Below, in pieces: positions 35,892-45,225 of a DNA stretch of 64,000 bases (position 1 is its first letter; the number at the start of each line of letters is the position of its first letter). The stretch spans positions 265,739 to 329,738 of the forward strand of contig NZ_BMRV01000009.1 of NCBI RefSeq assembly GCF_014648815.1, read 5' to 3'. A program made the position numbers and the translations under genes. This DNA comes from Streptomyces flaveolus (lineage in GTDB: Bacteria; Actinomycetota; Actinomycetes; Streptomycetales; Streptomycetaceae). Under the pieces are notes generated by a model. It saw nothing but the letters and a program-made list of their open reading frames with translations, did not search any database and had not been told where the DNA came from.

Positions 35892-37403
35892 GTGAGCAGC
35901 AGTCTTTTCAGGACCAAAAAGATCGAGCAGTCCATCCGGGACACGGAGGAGCCGGAGCACGCGCTCAAGAAAACCTTGTCCGCGCTGGACCTGACGGTCT
36001 TCGGCGTCGGTGTCATCATCGGCACCGGCATCTTCGTGCTGACCGGCACGGTCGCCAAGGACAACGCCGGGCCCGCCGTCGCCCTGGCCTTCGTCGTCGC
36101 CGGTGTCGTGTGCGCGCTCGCCGCGCTGTGCTACGCCGAGTTCGCCTCCACGGTCCCGGTGGCCGGCTCCGCCTACACCTTCTCCTACGCCTCGCTCGGC
36201 GAACTGCCCGCCTGGATCATCGGCTGGGACCTGGTCCTGGAGTTCGCGCTCGGAACGGCGGTGGTCGCCGTCGGCTGGTCGGGCTACATCCGTTCGTTCA
36301 TGGACAACGCCGGCTGGCAGTTCCCCGAGGCCCTCGCCGGCCGCGAGGGCGCCGACGGCTTCGGCTTCGACATCCTCGCCGCCGCCCTGGTGCTGGTGCT
36401 CACCGGCATCCTCGTTCTCGGCATGAAGCTGTCGGCCCGCATCACCTCGCTCGTCGTCGCCATCAAGGTGACCGTCGTCCTCATCGTGATCATCGCGGGT
36501 GCCTTCTTCATCAAGGGCTCCAACTACGACCCGTTCATTCCCGACGAGCAGCCGGTGGAGGCGGGCGGGGGCCTGCACTCCCCGCTGATCCAGCTGATGT
36601 TCGGGTGGGCGCCGTCCAACTTCGGCGTGATGGGCATCTTCACCGCCGCGTCCGTCGTCTTCTTCGCCTTCATCGGCTTCGACATCGTCGCCACGGCCGC
36701 CGAGGAGACCAAGAACCCGCAGCGCGACATGCCCCGCGGCATCCTCGGCTCCCTGTTCATCTGCACCGTCCTGTACGTCGCCGTCTCGATCGTCGTCACC
36801 GGCATGCAGCACTACACCAAGCTGTCCGTCGACGCCCCGCTCGCCGACGCCTTCAAATCCACCGGGCACCCCTTCTTCGCCGGTGTGATCAGCTTCGGCG
36901 CCGCCGTCGGCCTGACCACGGTGTGCATGATCCTGCTGCTGGGCCAGACCCGGGTGTTCTTCGCGATGAGCCGCGACGGACTGCTGCCGCGCTTCTTCTC
37001 CGTGGTCCACCCGAAGTTCCGGACCCCGTACCGGCCGACCATCCTGCTCGGCGTGATCATCGCGATCGTCGCGGGCTTCACCAGCCTGAGCGAGCTCGCC
37101 GAGCTGGTGAACATCGGCACCCTGTTCGCCTTCGTGGTCGTCGCGATCAGCGTGATCATCCTGCGCCGTACCCGCCCCGACCTGCCGCGCGCCTTCCGCA
37201 CCCCGCTGGTCCCGCTGCTGCCGATCGTGTCGGTGGCCGCCTCGCTGTGGCTGATGCTGAACCTGCCCGCCGAGACCTGGGTCCGGTTCGGCATCTGGAT
37301 GGCGATCGGCTTCGTCGTCTACTTCCTCTACGGCCGCACCCACAGCCGCATGGCCCGCGGCGAGGACACCCCGGCCACACCAGCCGGCGGCAACTCTCCG
37401 TAG
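35892..37403 (+). CDS. APC-superfamily amino-acid permease (cationic amino-acid transporter type)
   Basis: A 503-residue membrane protein with about 12-13 membrane segments. The signature of the cationic amino-acid transporter group is seen in the first segment region (LDLTVFGVGVIIGTGIFVLTG) and in AFIGFDIVATAAEETKNPQRDMPRGI. It should exchange or import amino acids across the cytoplasmic membrane; the substrate is not predictable. GTG at 35892 was chosen because GGAGG lies five bases upstream; the frame is open earlier without such support. The orthologue in S. coelicolor follows dxs in the same way. Confidence 0.92.
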   Translation: MSSSLFRTKKIEQSIRDTEEPEHALKKTLSALDLTVFGVGVIIGTGIFVLTGTVAKDNAGPAVALAFVVAGVVCALAALCYAEFASTVPVAGSAYTFSYASLGELPAWIIGWDLVLEFALGTAVVAVGWSGYIRSFMDNAGWQFPEALAGREGADGFGFDILAAALVLVLTGILVLGMKLSARITSLVVAIKVTVVLIVIIAGAFFIKGSNYDPFIPDEQPVEAGGGLHSPLIQLMFGWAPSNFGVMGIFTAASVVFFAFIGFDIVATAAEETKNPQRDMPRGILGSLFICTVLYVAVSIVVTGMQHYTKLSVDAPLADAFKSTGHPFFAGVISFGAAVGLTTVCMILLLGQTRVFFAMSRDGLLPRFFSVVHPKFRTPYRPTILLGVIIAIVAGFTSLSELAELVNIGTLFAFVVVAISVIILRRTRPDLPRAFRTPLVPLLPIVSVAASLWLMLNLPAETWVRFGIWMAIGFVVYFLYGRTHSRMARGEDTPATPAGGNSP

Positions 37404-37475
37404 TCATTGTCCCAGGTCGACCCGGCCCTGTATGTCCCTTCTCGTGGGAAATGCGGGGCCGGTTAACGTACGGCC

Positions 37476-38933
37476 ATGGATGCCAGGCTCCTCACCCCGT
37501 CACACTCCGTACCGACCGTGCGCGGAGGGGCCGGCTACTGGACGCGCCTGCTGCCCCTGCTCGCGGTCCTGGCCTGCGTCACCCGCGTCCCCTCCTTCGC
37601 CCGCCCCCTGTGGAACCCCGACGAGGGCTACCTCGCCGTCCAGGCGGGCCTGCTCGCCCACGGCGGCGAGCTGTACGAGACGGTCGTCGACCGCAAGCCC
37701 CCGCTGGTGCCCTGGCTGTACCAGGCCGCGTTCGCGGTGGCCGGCCCCGAGTCGCTGACGCCGCTGCGGGTCCTGGCGGTCCTCGCCCAGTTCGTCACCG
37801 CCGTGGCCCTCGCCTCCCTCGCCCGGCGCCGCTGGGGCGACACCGCCGGCCGTACGGCGGGAGTGCTGTACCTGCTGATCTCCGTCGGGCTCAACCCGGA
37901 GGACGCCCAGGCGGCCACGTTCGAGGTGTTCATGCTGCCGTGCACGGCGACCGCGATGTGGTGCGCCGACCGCCGCCGCCCCGGCGCCGCCGGTCTCGCG
38001 GTCGGCTGCGCGGTCCTCGCCAAGCAGACCGGCGGCGCGGTGCTGCTGCCGGTGCTGTTGCTGTGCGGCGCCAGGCGGGCCGGGACGGCGCGGCTCGTGG
38101 CGGGGGCCGTGGCACCCGTACTGGGCGCGGCCCTGGTCACCGACCCGGCGGGCTTCCTCTTCTGGACGGTCACCGGTTCGGGCACCTACGCCTCCCTCGG
38201 CGGATCCGCCCTCCCCGTACTGGGCCGGGCGCTGGCCAACACCGGTGTCCTGGCCGTGGCCTGCGCGGGACTGCTCCCACCCGTCCTGCGGTCGCTGCGC
38301 GTCGCCCGCCCGGGGACGGCCGACCTGTGGCTGTGGCTCGCCGCGTCCGCCGGGGCGGTCACGGTGGGCCTCCACTTCCACGGTCACTACTACCTGCAAC
38401 TCCTGCCACCGCTGGCCCTGTTGGCGACGGCCGCGCTGCGCACCGCGTCCCGGGAACGCCGGATGCGCACGCTCCTCGTCACGGCGTCCTGCTGCGCCCT
38501 GTTCCTCACCTGGGGCCTGTTCGCGCCCCGCGCCGAACTCGACCACGCCCGTCGCCTCGCGGACACCGCCGCGCACCGCACCCGCCCGGGCGACCGCGTC
38601 CTGTTCTGGGGCATGCACCCCGAGGCGTACTGGTTCGCCGGCCGCACCCCGGCCAGCCGCTATCTCACCGCCGGACTGCTCACCAACTACGGCGGCGGCC
38701 GGGACGGCACCATGGTCGGCGAACGGTACGGGGTCGAGGGCGCCTGGCGTACCTTCCGCGAGGAACTGACCGCGCACCCGCCGGCCCTCGTCGTCGACGA
38801 CTCCCGGGGGAAGCCCTACGCACCGGACCACGTGCCGACCCTGCGGCGCCTGCTGGGAGCGGCGTACGAGGAGGCGGGGGAGGTGGACGGGGCGGTGCTG
38901 TACCGGCGCACGGCGGCGGAGGACAGGCCATAG
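37476..38933 (+). CDS. Polytopic membrane glycosyltransferase (GT39/PMT-like)
   Basis: A 485-residue protein with about ten hydrophobic segments. The first extracytoplasmic loop carries NPDEGYL, the acidic motif typical of GT-C-fold transferases that use polyprenyl-phosphate sugars, followed by DRKPPLVPWLYQ, which also fits the ArnT/PMT-like family. A soluble C-terminal part (about 360-485) contains RVLFWGMHPEAYWFAGR. It may add sugars to a surface polymer or protein on the outer face of the membrane. It lies at the left end of the surface-glycopolymer region, though in its own transcript. Confidence 0.75.
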   Translation: MDARLLTPSHSVPTVRGGAGYWTRLLPLLAVLACVTRVPSFARPLWNPDEGYLAVQAGLLAHGGELYETVVDRKPPLVPWLYQAAFAVAGPESLTPLRVLAVLAQFVTAVALASLARRRWGDTAGRTAGVLYLLISVGLNPEDAQAATFEVFMLPCTATAMWCADRRRPGAAGLAVGCAVLAKQTGGAVLLPVLLLCGARRAGTARLVAGAVAPVLGAALVTDPAGFLFWTVTGSGTYASLGGSALPVLGRALANTGVLAVACAGLLPPVLRSLRVARPGTADLWLWLAASAGAVTVGLHFHGHYYLQLLPPLALLATAALRTASRERRMRTLLVTASCCALFLTWGLFAPRAELDHARRLADTAAHRTRPGDRVLFWGMHPEAYWFAGRTPASRYLTAGLLTNYGGGRDGTMVGERYGVEGAWRTFREELTAHPPALVVDDSRGKPYAPDHVPTLRRLLGAAYEEAGEVDGAVLYRRTAAEDRP

Positions 38934-38954
38934 GCCGGCTGGTCAGACCGGCCT
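38932..38954. terminator. Short bidirectional hairpin
   Basis: AGGCCGG and CCGGCCT are perfectly complementary around a 9-base loop and overlap the ends of the two convergent genes. Confidence 0.5.
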
Positions 38955-39317
38955 GACCGTCCGGGGCCCCGCCACCTCCGCGCCCAGCTCCGTCACCCGG
39001 CGGCGCAGCTCGCGGTCCGCCGTCACCAGCAGGACGGGGCGGTCACCGGCCCGTGCGACCAGCTCGACCATGTGATCGTCCCCGCTGCCGGGTGCCGCCT
39101 CCACCCGTACGCCGGGCACGGATTCCACGCCGCGGGCCGCGCCCTCGACGACGAGGACGATCTCGACCGGGCCGGGCCGGCCCGGCACCCCGTCCGCCGC
39201 CAGCCGGTCGCGCAACCGCTGCGCGGCCCCGCGCCGGTCACGCCACCATCCGTCGGGCACGGACCCCACGACGTTCGCGCCGTCGACGATCACGAGGAGG
39301 GGTCCGCTGTCGCTCAT
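38943..39317 (-). CDS. NYN/PIN-like domain protein
   Basis: A 124-residue protein with a PIN-like NYN layout: LVIVDGANVVGSVPDGWW at the N-terminus, a basic helix DRRGAAQRLRDRL, then VEIVLVVEG, a GSGDDHMVELV acidic motif and PVLLVTADRELRRRV. The conserved Asp residues could bind a metal for nuclease activity. The ATG at 39317 places the motif close to the N-terminus; the frame is open upstream. Some homologues are annotated as NTP pyrophosphohydrolases without clear basis. The role is unknown; it is divergent from the propeller gene at 39386. Confidence 0.75.
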   Translation of the reverse strand: MSDSGPLLVIVDGANVVGSVPDGWWRDRRGAAQRLRDRLAADGVPGRPGPVEIVLVVEGAARGVESVPGVRVEAAPGSGDDHMVELVARAGDRPVLLVTADRELRRRVTELGAEVAGPRTVRPV

Positions 39318-39385
39318 GGGGTCAGGGTCGCACGCGAAGGCACCCGGCCGGAGCGGGCCGGCGGACGGCGGCATAAAATGATCAG

Positions 39386-40402
39386 GTGAACGGCGAGTGG
39401 CTCATACGCGGCCGGGACGGCCGACTCAGCGTCTACCTGGTCACCCAGGACGCTGTCCTGTGCCGGGCGGAGCAGGTGCCCGGCGGCGCCTGGGACGCGC
39501 CGCGCAGGATGGGCGGGGACCAGCGACTGCACCCCGGCCTGGCGGTCGGCCAGGGTGCCGACTCCTACGCGCACCTGGTGGCCTGGCGGCCCACGGTGCC
39601 CGGCGAGTCGGGCCTGGTGCACTCCACCCACTTCCGGCCGCTGCTGGCCGCCCTGGACTGGGAGCCCGTGGGCCACCCGAACGGCAAGGGGGACCGCACC
39701 GGCAGGCCCGCCGTCGCGGTCGACCCCCAGGGCCGCGCGCACGTCTTCGTGCGCAACGCCGCCGGCGGGCTCGGCATGCGGGCCCAGAAGCAGAAGGGCG
39801 GCTGGGGACCGTGGCGTGACCTCAAGGGCGCCGAGCTGCAGGACGCGCCCGTCGCGGTGGCGGGCAGGGCCGGTCGCATCGAGGCGTACGCCGCCGGTGC
39901 CGGCACGATCCTGCACTGGCGCCAGGAGGCGCCCGGCACCGAGTTCCAGCTGGCCGACGCGGTGGAGGCCACCGCCCGCCCGGACACCCTGCGCGCCCTG
40001 GCCACCTCCGACGAGAACACCACCCTGTTCTTCACCGACGCGTCCGGCACCCTCTGCGCCTGGCGCCCCGGCACCGACCCCGTGTCCGTCCTCCCGGCGG
40101 CGGGCCCCGGCCCGGCCGCCGCCGTCCGCTGCGAACTCGACGGCCACGACTGCACGCTGCTGGCTCAGTGCACGCCCTCGGGCCGGGTCGCCTTCGCGGC
40201 GTACCCCGCGGAGCAGGAGGCGGCGGGCGCCTGGTGGACCGAGTCCGGCCCGCACCTGCCCGCCGACGCCGAGGTCTCCCTCGCCCTGGACGCCGACGAC
40301 CGGGTGGTGGCGGCGGTCCTCTCCCCGTCGACGGGCCGGCTCCTGCTGACCCGCCGCAAGGACGAGCCGGGGCTGGCACTCACGGCGTGGCAGGAGGTCT
40401 GA
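39386..40402 (+). CDS. Beta-propeller-like (PLL-type lectin-like) protein
   Basis: A 338-residue protein without a signal peptide, built of repeats with the rhythm GRAHVFVRNAAGGL, GPWRDLKG, IEAYAAGAGTILHWRQ, TTLFFTDASGTLCAWR. These Trp- and Gly-rich blades resemble PLL-like lectin or sialidase-type propellers. A close paralogue lies at 41906-43036, on the other side of the LCP gene. Binding to a glycan is the simplest idea, but its apparent cytoplasmic location argues for a role with intracellular glycopolymer precursors. The GTG start lacks a strong ribosome site. Confidence 0.75.
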   Translation: MNGEWLIRGRDGRLSVYLVTQDAVLCRAEQVPGGAWDAPRRMGGDQRLHPGLAVGQGADSYAHLVAWRPTVPGESGLVHSTHFRPLLAALDWEPVGHPNGKGDRTGRPAVAVDPQGRAHVFVRNAAGGLGMRAQKQKGGWGPWRDLKGAELQDAPVAVAGRAGRIEAYAAGAGTILHWRQEAPGTEFQLADAVEATARPDTLRALATSDENTTLFFTDASGTLCAWRPGTDPVSVLPAAGPGPAAAVRCELDGHDCTLLAQCTPSGRVAFAAYPAEQEAAGAWWTESGPHLPADAEVSLALDADDRVVAAVLSPSTGRLLLTRRKDEPGLALTAWQEV

Positions 40403-40416
40403 CGGACCCGGAGTCC

Positions 40417-40457
40417 CCGGCCCCGCTGCCTTCCCGAGTGGATGGCGGCGGGGCCGG
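40417..40457. terminator. Bidirectional hairpin terminator
   Basis: Inverted repeat with 14-bp arms containing one G-U type pair, between the convergent propeller and LCP genes. Confidence 0.65.
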
Positions 40458-40462
40458 CCGGT

Positions 40463-41563
40463 TCAGGAAGTGCCGCCGGTCGCGGGGGACTTCTTGGCCG
40501 ACTCCGGGATCTCCTCGTCGCTGCGGATCGCCTTCCACAGCGTCGACGCCTGCGGCTCGGCGGCCACTACCCGGTTCTGGTCGATCTTGTCGTACGCCAC
40601 CGGAAGCATGATCGTATCCATGGTCGACGGGTCGACGCCGTTCAGACTGCGGCCGAAGTCCGCCAGAGCGGTGAGCGAGGCGAGTTCGGAGTCGGTGGTG
40701 AGAGCCGCGGTGAGCGTGTCGGCGATCTTGTACGTCTTGGTCGGGCTGCCCAGCAGGTCCTGCTTCTTGATCTCGCCGAGCAGCGCGATCATGAACTCCT
40801 GCTGGAGGCCGATGCGCCCGAGGTCGCTGCCGTCGCCGACGCCGTGCCGGGTGCGGACGAACTGCAGGGACTCGGTGCCGTTCAGACGGTGGGTACCGGC
40901 GGTCAGGTCCAGGCCGCTGGAGCTGTCGTGGATGTCCTGATCGACGGTGACGGTGACGCCGCCGATCGCGTCCACCAGGTCCTTGAAGCCGGCGAAGTCG
41001 ATCTCCACGTAGTGGTCCATGCGTACGCCGGACATCTTCTCGACCGTCTTGACCACGCAGGCCGGACCGACCTGCGAGTAGATGGAGTTGAACATCACCC
41101 GCTCGGCCGAGGCCACCTCGGAGCCGTCCGACTTGGTGCAGTCGGGACGGGTCACCAGGGTGTCACGCGGGATGCTGACGGCGACGGCCTTCGTACGGCC
41201 CTCGGGTATGTGCATCACCAGAGCGGTGTCAGAACGGGCCCCGGCGACCTTGCCGGTGTTCAACTCGGCGTTGTCACCGGCGCGTGAGTCGGAGCCGAGG
41301 ATCAGGATGTTCTGCCCGGAGGTGGGCAGCTTCTCCGGCCGGTCCTTGCCGATCGCGTCGTTGATGTCGACGCCGTTGATGTTGCCGTCCAGGTCGCTGT
41401 AGAGCCAGTAGGCGGTACCGCCGAGTGCGAGGACGAGAACGAGCAGAGAGAGAAGCATGATGCGGCCGGTCCGGCGCTTCTTCTTCTGAGCTCTGCGACT
41501 GCCGCGCTTGCCGGGCGGGGAATGGCGGGCAGGCGGCACAGGGGTGCTCAGGTCGTGGCTCAC
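40463..41563 (-). CDS. LytR-CpsA-Psr (LCP) family cell-wall glycopolymer ligase
   Basis: A 366-residue membrane-anchored protein: basic cytoplasmic tail (KRGSRRAQKKKRRTGR), one membrane segment (about 34-57), then the extracytoplasmic LCP domain with ILILGSDSRAG, ARSDTALVMHIPEG, VSIPRDT, DHYVEIDFAGFKDLVDAIGGV, LNGTESLQFVRTRH and DLGRIGLQQEF. The Asp and Arg residues that bind the polyprenyl pyrophosphate substrate are present. LCP proteins transfer teichoic-acid-like polymers from lipid carrier to peptidoglycan, which fits the neighbouring glycerophosphotransferase genes. GTG at 41563 has GAGGA eight bases upstream. Confidence 0.92.
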   Translation of the reverse strand: MSHDLSTPVPPARHSPPGKRGSRRAQKKKRRTGRIMLLSLLVLVLALGGTAYWLYSDLDGNINGVDINDAIGKDRPEKLPTSGQNILILGSDSRAGDNAELNTGKVAGARSDTALVMHIPEGRTKAVAVSIPRDTLVTRPDCTKSDGSEVASAERVMFNSIYSQVGPACVVKTVEKMSGVRMDHYVEIDFAGFKDLVDAIGGVTVTVDQDIHDSSSGLDLTAGTHRLNGTESLQFVRTRHGVGDGSDLGRIGLQQEFMIALLGEIKKQDLLGSPTKTYKIADTLTAALTTDSELASLTALADFGRSLNGVDPSTMDTIMLPVAYDKIDQNRVVAAEPQASTLWKAIRSDEEIPESAKKSPATGGTS

Positions 41564-41905
41564 GGCGGGGTCCTCGCAACTCGTGCCCGGAGGGCAAGGG
41601 CAGCAGGCCGCTCCCGTGAGGGGCCGGGTCGGTGCTGCTCGGCTGACGCTTGGTTGGCACTGAACTATAGACGTGCACTCGAGCACCCGTGCGAGCAATG
41701 TGCCCGGTTGTTCGCCCTGGCGGGGACGGTGGACCACCCCGTCCCCAGGGGTGCCGTCCGCCCCTGGATCCGTTCCCGAGGCCGTGACCTGAGGCTTGTG
41801 AGGCGCCGACGGAGCAGCGGGACACGTGTTCGTACGTGCTTATGATGTGGCGAATTCTGGAGTCATCTGTGGGCACCGGGCCTGGGGCGGGAAGGGACGG
41901 CACAC

Positions 41906-43036
41906 ATGCGCGGCAGAGGTGCGCAGGCGGTGGACCGGCGGTCCCGGGGCGCTGCCGAGGCCGAGGACCGGCCCCGGCGAGTGTCCGTGACGGCGGTGGC
42001 CACGGGGTCGTGGCTGCTGCGCGGGAACGACGACCGCCTCGCCGTGTACGCGCTCGTCGAAGGCGGTGTGCACCGCTGGACGGAGACCGCGGTCGGCAGC
42101 GGGCGCTGGAGTGGGCCGGACTTCTTCCCCGCTGCCGGGCTGACCGGTCTCACCGTCGCCCAGGGGGCCAATCGCTACGCGCACTTCATCGGGCGCCGGG
42201 AGAAACGGGCGGACGGGGGAGCGTCGAAGGTCGATCTGCTCTACGCAGTGCAGTACCAGTCGGCCCGGACGCTGGGGGAGTGGCGTTCTCTCGGTAACCC
42301 GTACCGCGACCCGAGGGATGCGGCGGTACTCGGCATGCCGACCGCCGCCGTCGACGGGCAGGGCACGGTCCACGTCTTCGTCTCCGGCGGCCCCGGCGGG
42401 GTGATGCTCCGGCGCGAATCCAGGAGCGGGGCGTGGGAGGCCTGGAAAGACCTGCGTGGGGGTGCGGTCGCGGGCGGGCTGACCGCGGCGGCGAACTCCG
42501 TCGGCCTGGTCGAAGTTCTCGCGCCCGGGCACCGGTCGGTCATGCGCTGGGTGCAGACGGAGCAGGGGGCGGACCTGCGCCGGGCGCAGGATCTCGTACC
42601 CGCCCCGGTCCCCGGCTCGGCCGCGCTCCTGGAGACCGCTCCGGGGGTGTTCACCGCGTACTGGTCCGAGCAGAGCGGGACGGGTGTCTATGCGCAGCGG
42701 CCCGGCGAATGGGCCTTTCCCGCGGGCGGGGCTCCCGGAGAGGGACCCCACGCCACGCTCCGTGCCGCCGTCGACGGCTATGACTGCACGGTCATGGCCC
42801 ATCAGGGGCGTACGGGGACAGCCGTGCTCGGCGTCTGCGGCACCGGAGAGGAGTCCGGCGGGCTGTGGTGGACCGACACGGGGGTGACCTGTATCGGCAC
42901 TCCGGCGCTGGCGCTGGACGGTCGAGGCCGGGTCGTCATGGCGGTGGTCGCCGCGGACGGCGCTGTCCTGGTGAATCGGCAGCGGCCTGAACCCGGGCTC
43001 ACCCTGTCCGACTGGGACCGTCTGCCGGGCACCTGA
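41906..43036 (+). CDS. Beta-propeller-like protein, paralogue of the one at 39386
   Basis: A 376-residue protein similar along its length to the gene product at 39386: SWLLRGNDDRLAVYALVEGG, GANRYAHFI, AAVDGQGTVHVFVSGGPGG, EAWKDLRGG, DGYDCTVMAHQGRTG and a closing EPGLTLSDW. It has an extra basic N-terminus of about 25 residues and no signal peptide; a GTG at 41981 would give a start closer to the paralogue. The pair probably arose by duplication around the LCP gene. Its product may recognise a surface polymer or its precursor. No catalytic motif is visible. Confidence 0.75.
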   Translation: MRGRGAQAVDRRSRGAAEAEDRPRRVSVTAVATGSWLLRGNDDRLAVYALVEGGVHRWTETAVGSGRWSGPDFFPAAGLTGLTVAQGANRYAHFIGRREKRADGGASKVDLLYAVQYQSARTLGEWRSLGNPYRDPRDAAVLGMPTAAVDGQGTVHVFVSGGPGGVMLRRESRSGAWEAWKDLRGGAVAGGLTAAANSVGLVEVLAPGHRSVMRWVQTEQGADLRRAQDLVPAPVPGSAALLETAPGVFTAYWSEQSGTGVYAQRPGEWAFPAGGAPGEGPHATLRAAVDGYDCTVMAHQGRTGTAVLGVCGTGEESGGLWWTDTGVTCIGTPALALDGRGRVVMAVVAADGAVLVNRQRPEPGLTLSDWDRLPGT

Positions 43037-43140
43037 GTCCAGCTGCGTCGGCACACCTCGGCGGGGCCTGTCAACTTACGAGCCGTCAGTACACCAGAGC
43101 ATCGGGGAAGTCCAGGGCGGAAAAGGTTGTACCGCTCATC

Positions 43141-43156
43141 CGTGACGATCGTCACG
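43141..43156. promoter_or_regulatory. Perfect 16-bp palindrome in the 317-bp gap before the Stealth gene
   Basis: CGTGACGATCGTCACG is fully palindromic and sits about 200 bases upstream of the Stealth start. A second GTCAC follows four bases later, and a wider imperfectly centred repeat AGGTTGT/ACAACCT (43124-43130, 43161-43167) surrounds it. It is a candidate operator of the glycopolymer operon. I see no gene in the gap 43037-43353. Confidence 0.45.
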
Positions 43157-43353
43157 CGTCACAACCTGTCCACGGGCTGTCGCGACCTGGACTTTTAGGA
43201 AACCATTATGTGAAAGTTTGATGGATTGCCGATGTGTGGTGATCGCAGCAGTTCGGGGCGATGAGTCCCTACCGCTGGTGACGCGAGCTTCTTCCTCTCC
43301 CAGGGCCCCCGCAGCGAGGTGTGCGACATCCTTGGAAGGCGGAGCTGCTGGGT

Positions 43354-45180
43354 ATGGATGGTGGATGCCTCGTGGGTGGCTCGGACAACCCTGAAGCCGG
43401 TGCGCTGATCTCGGCGTACCGCTCTGCGGTCCCGACCGGCGCGAGGCAACGCATCGTCCGGAGGGTGCCGACCCCGGTCCGCAAAGCTGTGAAGTCCTCG
43501 CTCACCGCCGCCGACTCCGTGCGCTCCGCCACGGTGGTCTGGGCGATGGGGGGCAAGCGGAAGGCTCCCCGTCACAGCAACGCCTACAGCCAGCGGGTCG
43601 TCCGCGTCGGCCGCCGCCACATGCGCGTGCTGTTGGTCGAGGGGGCGACGGACTGGGCGGCCCGCGCCCGCAACCTGAACATCGTGGTCTCCGTTCTGGA
43701 GGCGGCGGGCATCGACTACTTCTGTGTGCGGGGCACGAACAGCGGACTGCCGACCGTCGCCGTCCCGGCCGCATCCCGTCCAGTGGTCGAGGAACTGCTC
43801 CAGATGGCCTTCGCGCAGGCCCCTGGCTACGTGGGACCGGCCGGCGGCAACGAGGCCCGCATGGAGCCCGGCGGCGAGGAGCGGTCGTGGCGGCAGCTGC
43901 GCAACCACAAGGTGCTGCGGCTGGCCTGGTACGTGTGCGACCCGACCCAGCGGCTGGTTTTCGGTGCGGCATCCGGATGTGACCTCGAGATGTGGACGGA
44001 GCGGGACGGGGAGCTGCGGGCTCCACGTCCCAACCGGGTCATCGACGCGGTTCCGGCGAGCGCTCCGCGCAAGTCGGCACCGCAGAGTCTCTTCAGCCCG
44101 ATACCTCCCGCGTATCACACGGGGGACGCCAGGACGCTGGCCGAGTTCGCCGTGCCGCTCCCCGAGGATCACCAGTTCCCCATCGACGTCGTCTACACCT
44201 GGGTCGACGACTCGGATCCGGTCTGGCGGGCGTCGCGCGACCGTGCGCGTCAGGGGTTCTCCGCGGACGGGCTCCATGAGCAGGCGGCGAACGACTCGCG
44301 GTACACCAGCCGTGACGAACTGCGCTACTCGCTGCGGTCGCTCCACCAGAACGCACCCTGGGTGCGCAACATCTATCTCGTGACGGCCGGACAGGTCCCC
44401 GCCTGGCTCCATGCGCAGCACGCGAACCTCCGGGTGGTGGACCACCGGGAGATCTTCTCCGACCCCGCAGCCCTGCCGACGTTCAACTCACATGCCATCG
44501 AGAGCCAGCTGCACCATATTCCGGGACTCTCGGAGTTCTTCCTCTACTTGAACGACGACGTCTTCTTCGGTCGCCCGGTGACGCCTGCACATTTCTTCCA
44601 CCCGAACGGCATCACCAAGTTCTTCACCTCACCTGCGCTGATTCCGGGAGGCGGCGTCTCTCCGACCGATCTCCCGGTCAACGCTGCGGGCAAGAACAGC
44701 CGCTGGCTCATTGCCCAGAAATTCGGTACCGCCATATCCCAGAAGATGAAGCACACGCCGCATGCGCTTCGTAGGAGCGTGCTGCAGGAGATCGAGGAGA
44801 CATTCCCGGCGGAGCACACGGCAACCCAGCATTCCCGTTTCCGTTCCCCCGGGGACGTGCCGATCGCCTCGTCGTTGCACCACTATTTCGCGTACCACTC
44901 CGCACGGGCCACGGTGGGCGACATCCAGTACCGGTACATCGACCTCTCGGCCGACCTGGCAGAGCGGCGCCTGAACACGTTGCTCGCCAACCGGAACATG
45001 GACACTTTCTGCCTGAACGACACGGTGGAATCGGCTGACCCGGAAGCTCAGCGCGAGATGCTGAAACGTTTCCTGGATGCCTATTTCCCGGTGCCGAGTC
45101 CTTACGAGGCAGCCGAGTACGAGCATGCTCTCGAGCGGGACGCCGAGCCGGAGAGGAGCATCCATGCCGCCGGCCGATGA
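43354..45180 (+). CDS. Stealth-family sugar phosphotransferase
   Basis: A 608-residue protein of the Stealth family, which transfers hexose-1-phosphate units to build capsule or wall polymers with phosphodiester links. Conserved region 1 is IDVVYTWVDDSDPVW; region 2 is DELRYSLRSLHQNAPWVRNIYLVTAG, split here from the following NSHAIESQLHHIPGLSEFFLYLNDD; region 3 has FFHPNG; region 4 includes HHYFAYH. The first 200 residues are a less conserved N-terminal domain. The ATG at 43354 has a GGAG nine bases upstream, but a GTG at 43321 or 43372 is possible. It starts a four-gene same-strand group with the three GT2 genes. Confidence 0.9.
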   Translation: MDGGCLVGGSDNPEAGALISAYRSAVPTGARQRIVRRVPTPVRKAVKSSLTAADSVRSATVVWAMGGKRKAPRHSNAYSQRVVRVGRRHMRVLLVEGATDWAARARNLNIVVSVLEAAGIDYFCVRGTNSGLPTVAVPAASRPVVEELLQMAFAQAPGYVGPAGGNEARMEPGGEERSWRQLRNHKVLRLAWYVCDPTQRLVFGAASGCDLEMWTERDGELRAPRPNRVIDAVPASAPRKSAPQSLFSPIPPAYHTGDARTLAEFAVPLPEDHQFPIDVVYTWVDDSDPVWRASRDRARQGFSADGLHEQAANDSRYTSRDELRYSLRSLHQNAPWVRNIYLVTAGQVPAWLHAQHANLRVVDHREIFSDPAALPTFNSHAIESQLHHIPGLSEFFLYLNDDVFFGRPVTPAHFFHPNGITKFFTSPALIPGGGVSPTDLPVNAAGKNSRWLIAQKFGTAISQKMKHTPHALRRSVLQEIEETFPAEHTATQHSRFRSPGDVPIASSLHHYFAYHSARATVGDIQYRYIDLSADLAERRLNTLLANRNMDTFCLNDTVESADPEAQREMLKRFLDAYFPVPSPYEAAEYEHALERDAEPERSIHAAGR

Positions 45181-45225
45181 CCTCCCCTTCCCTGTCACGC
45201 CGCCTGCGAGTGAGTTCCGCCGCAC

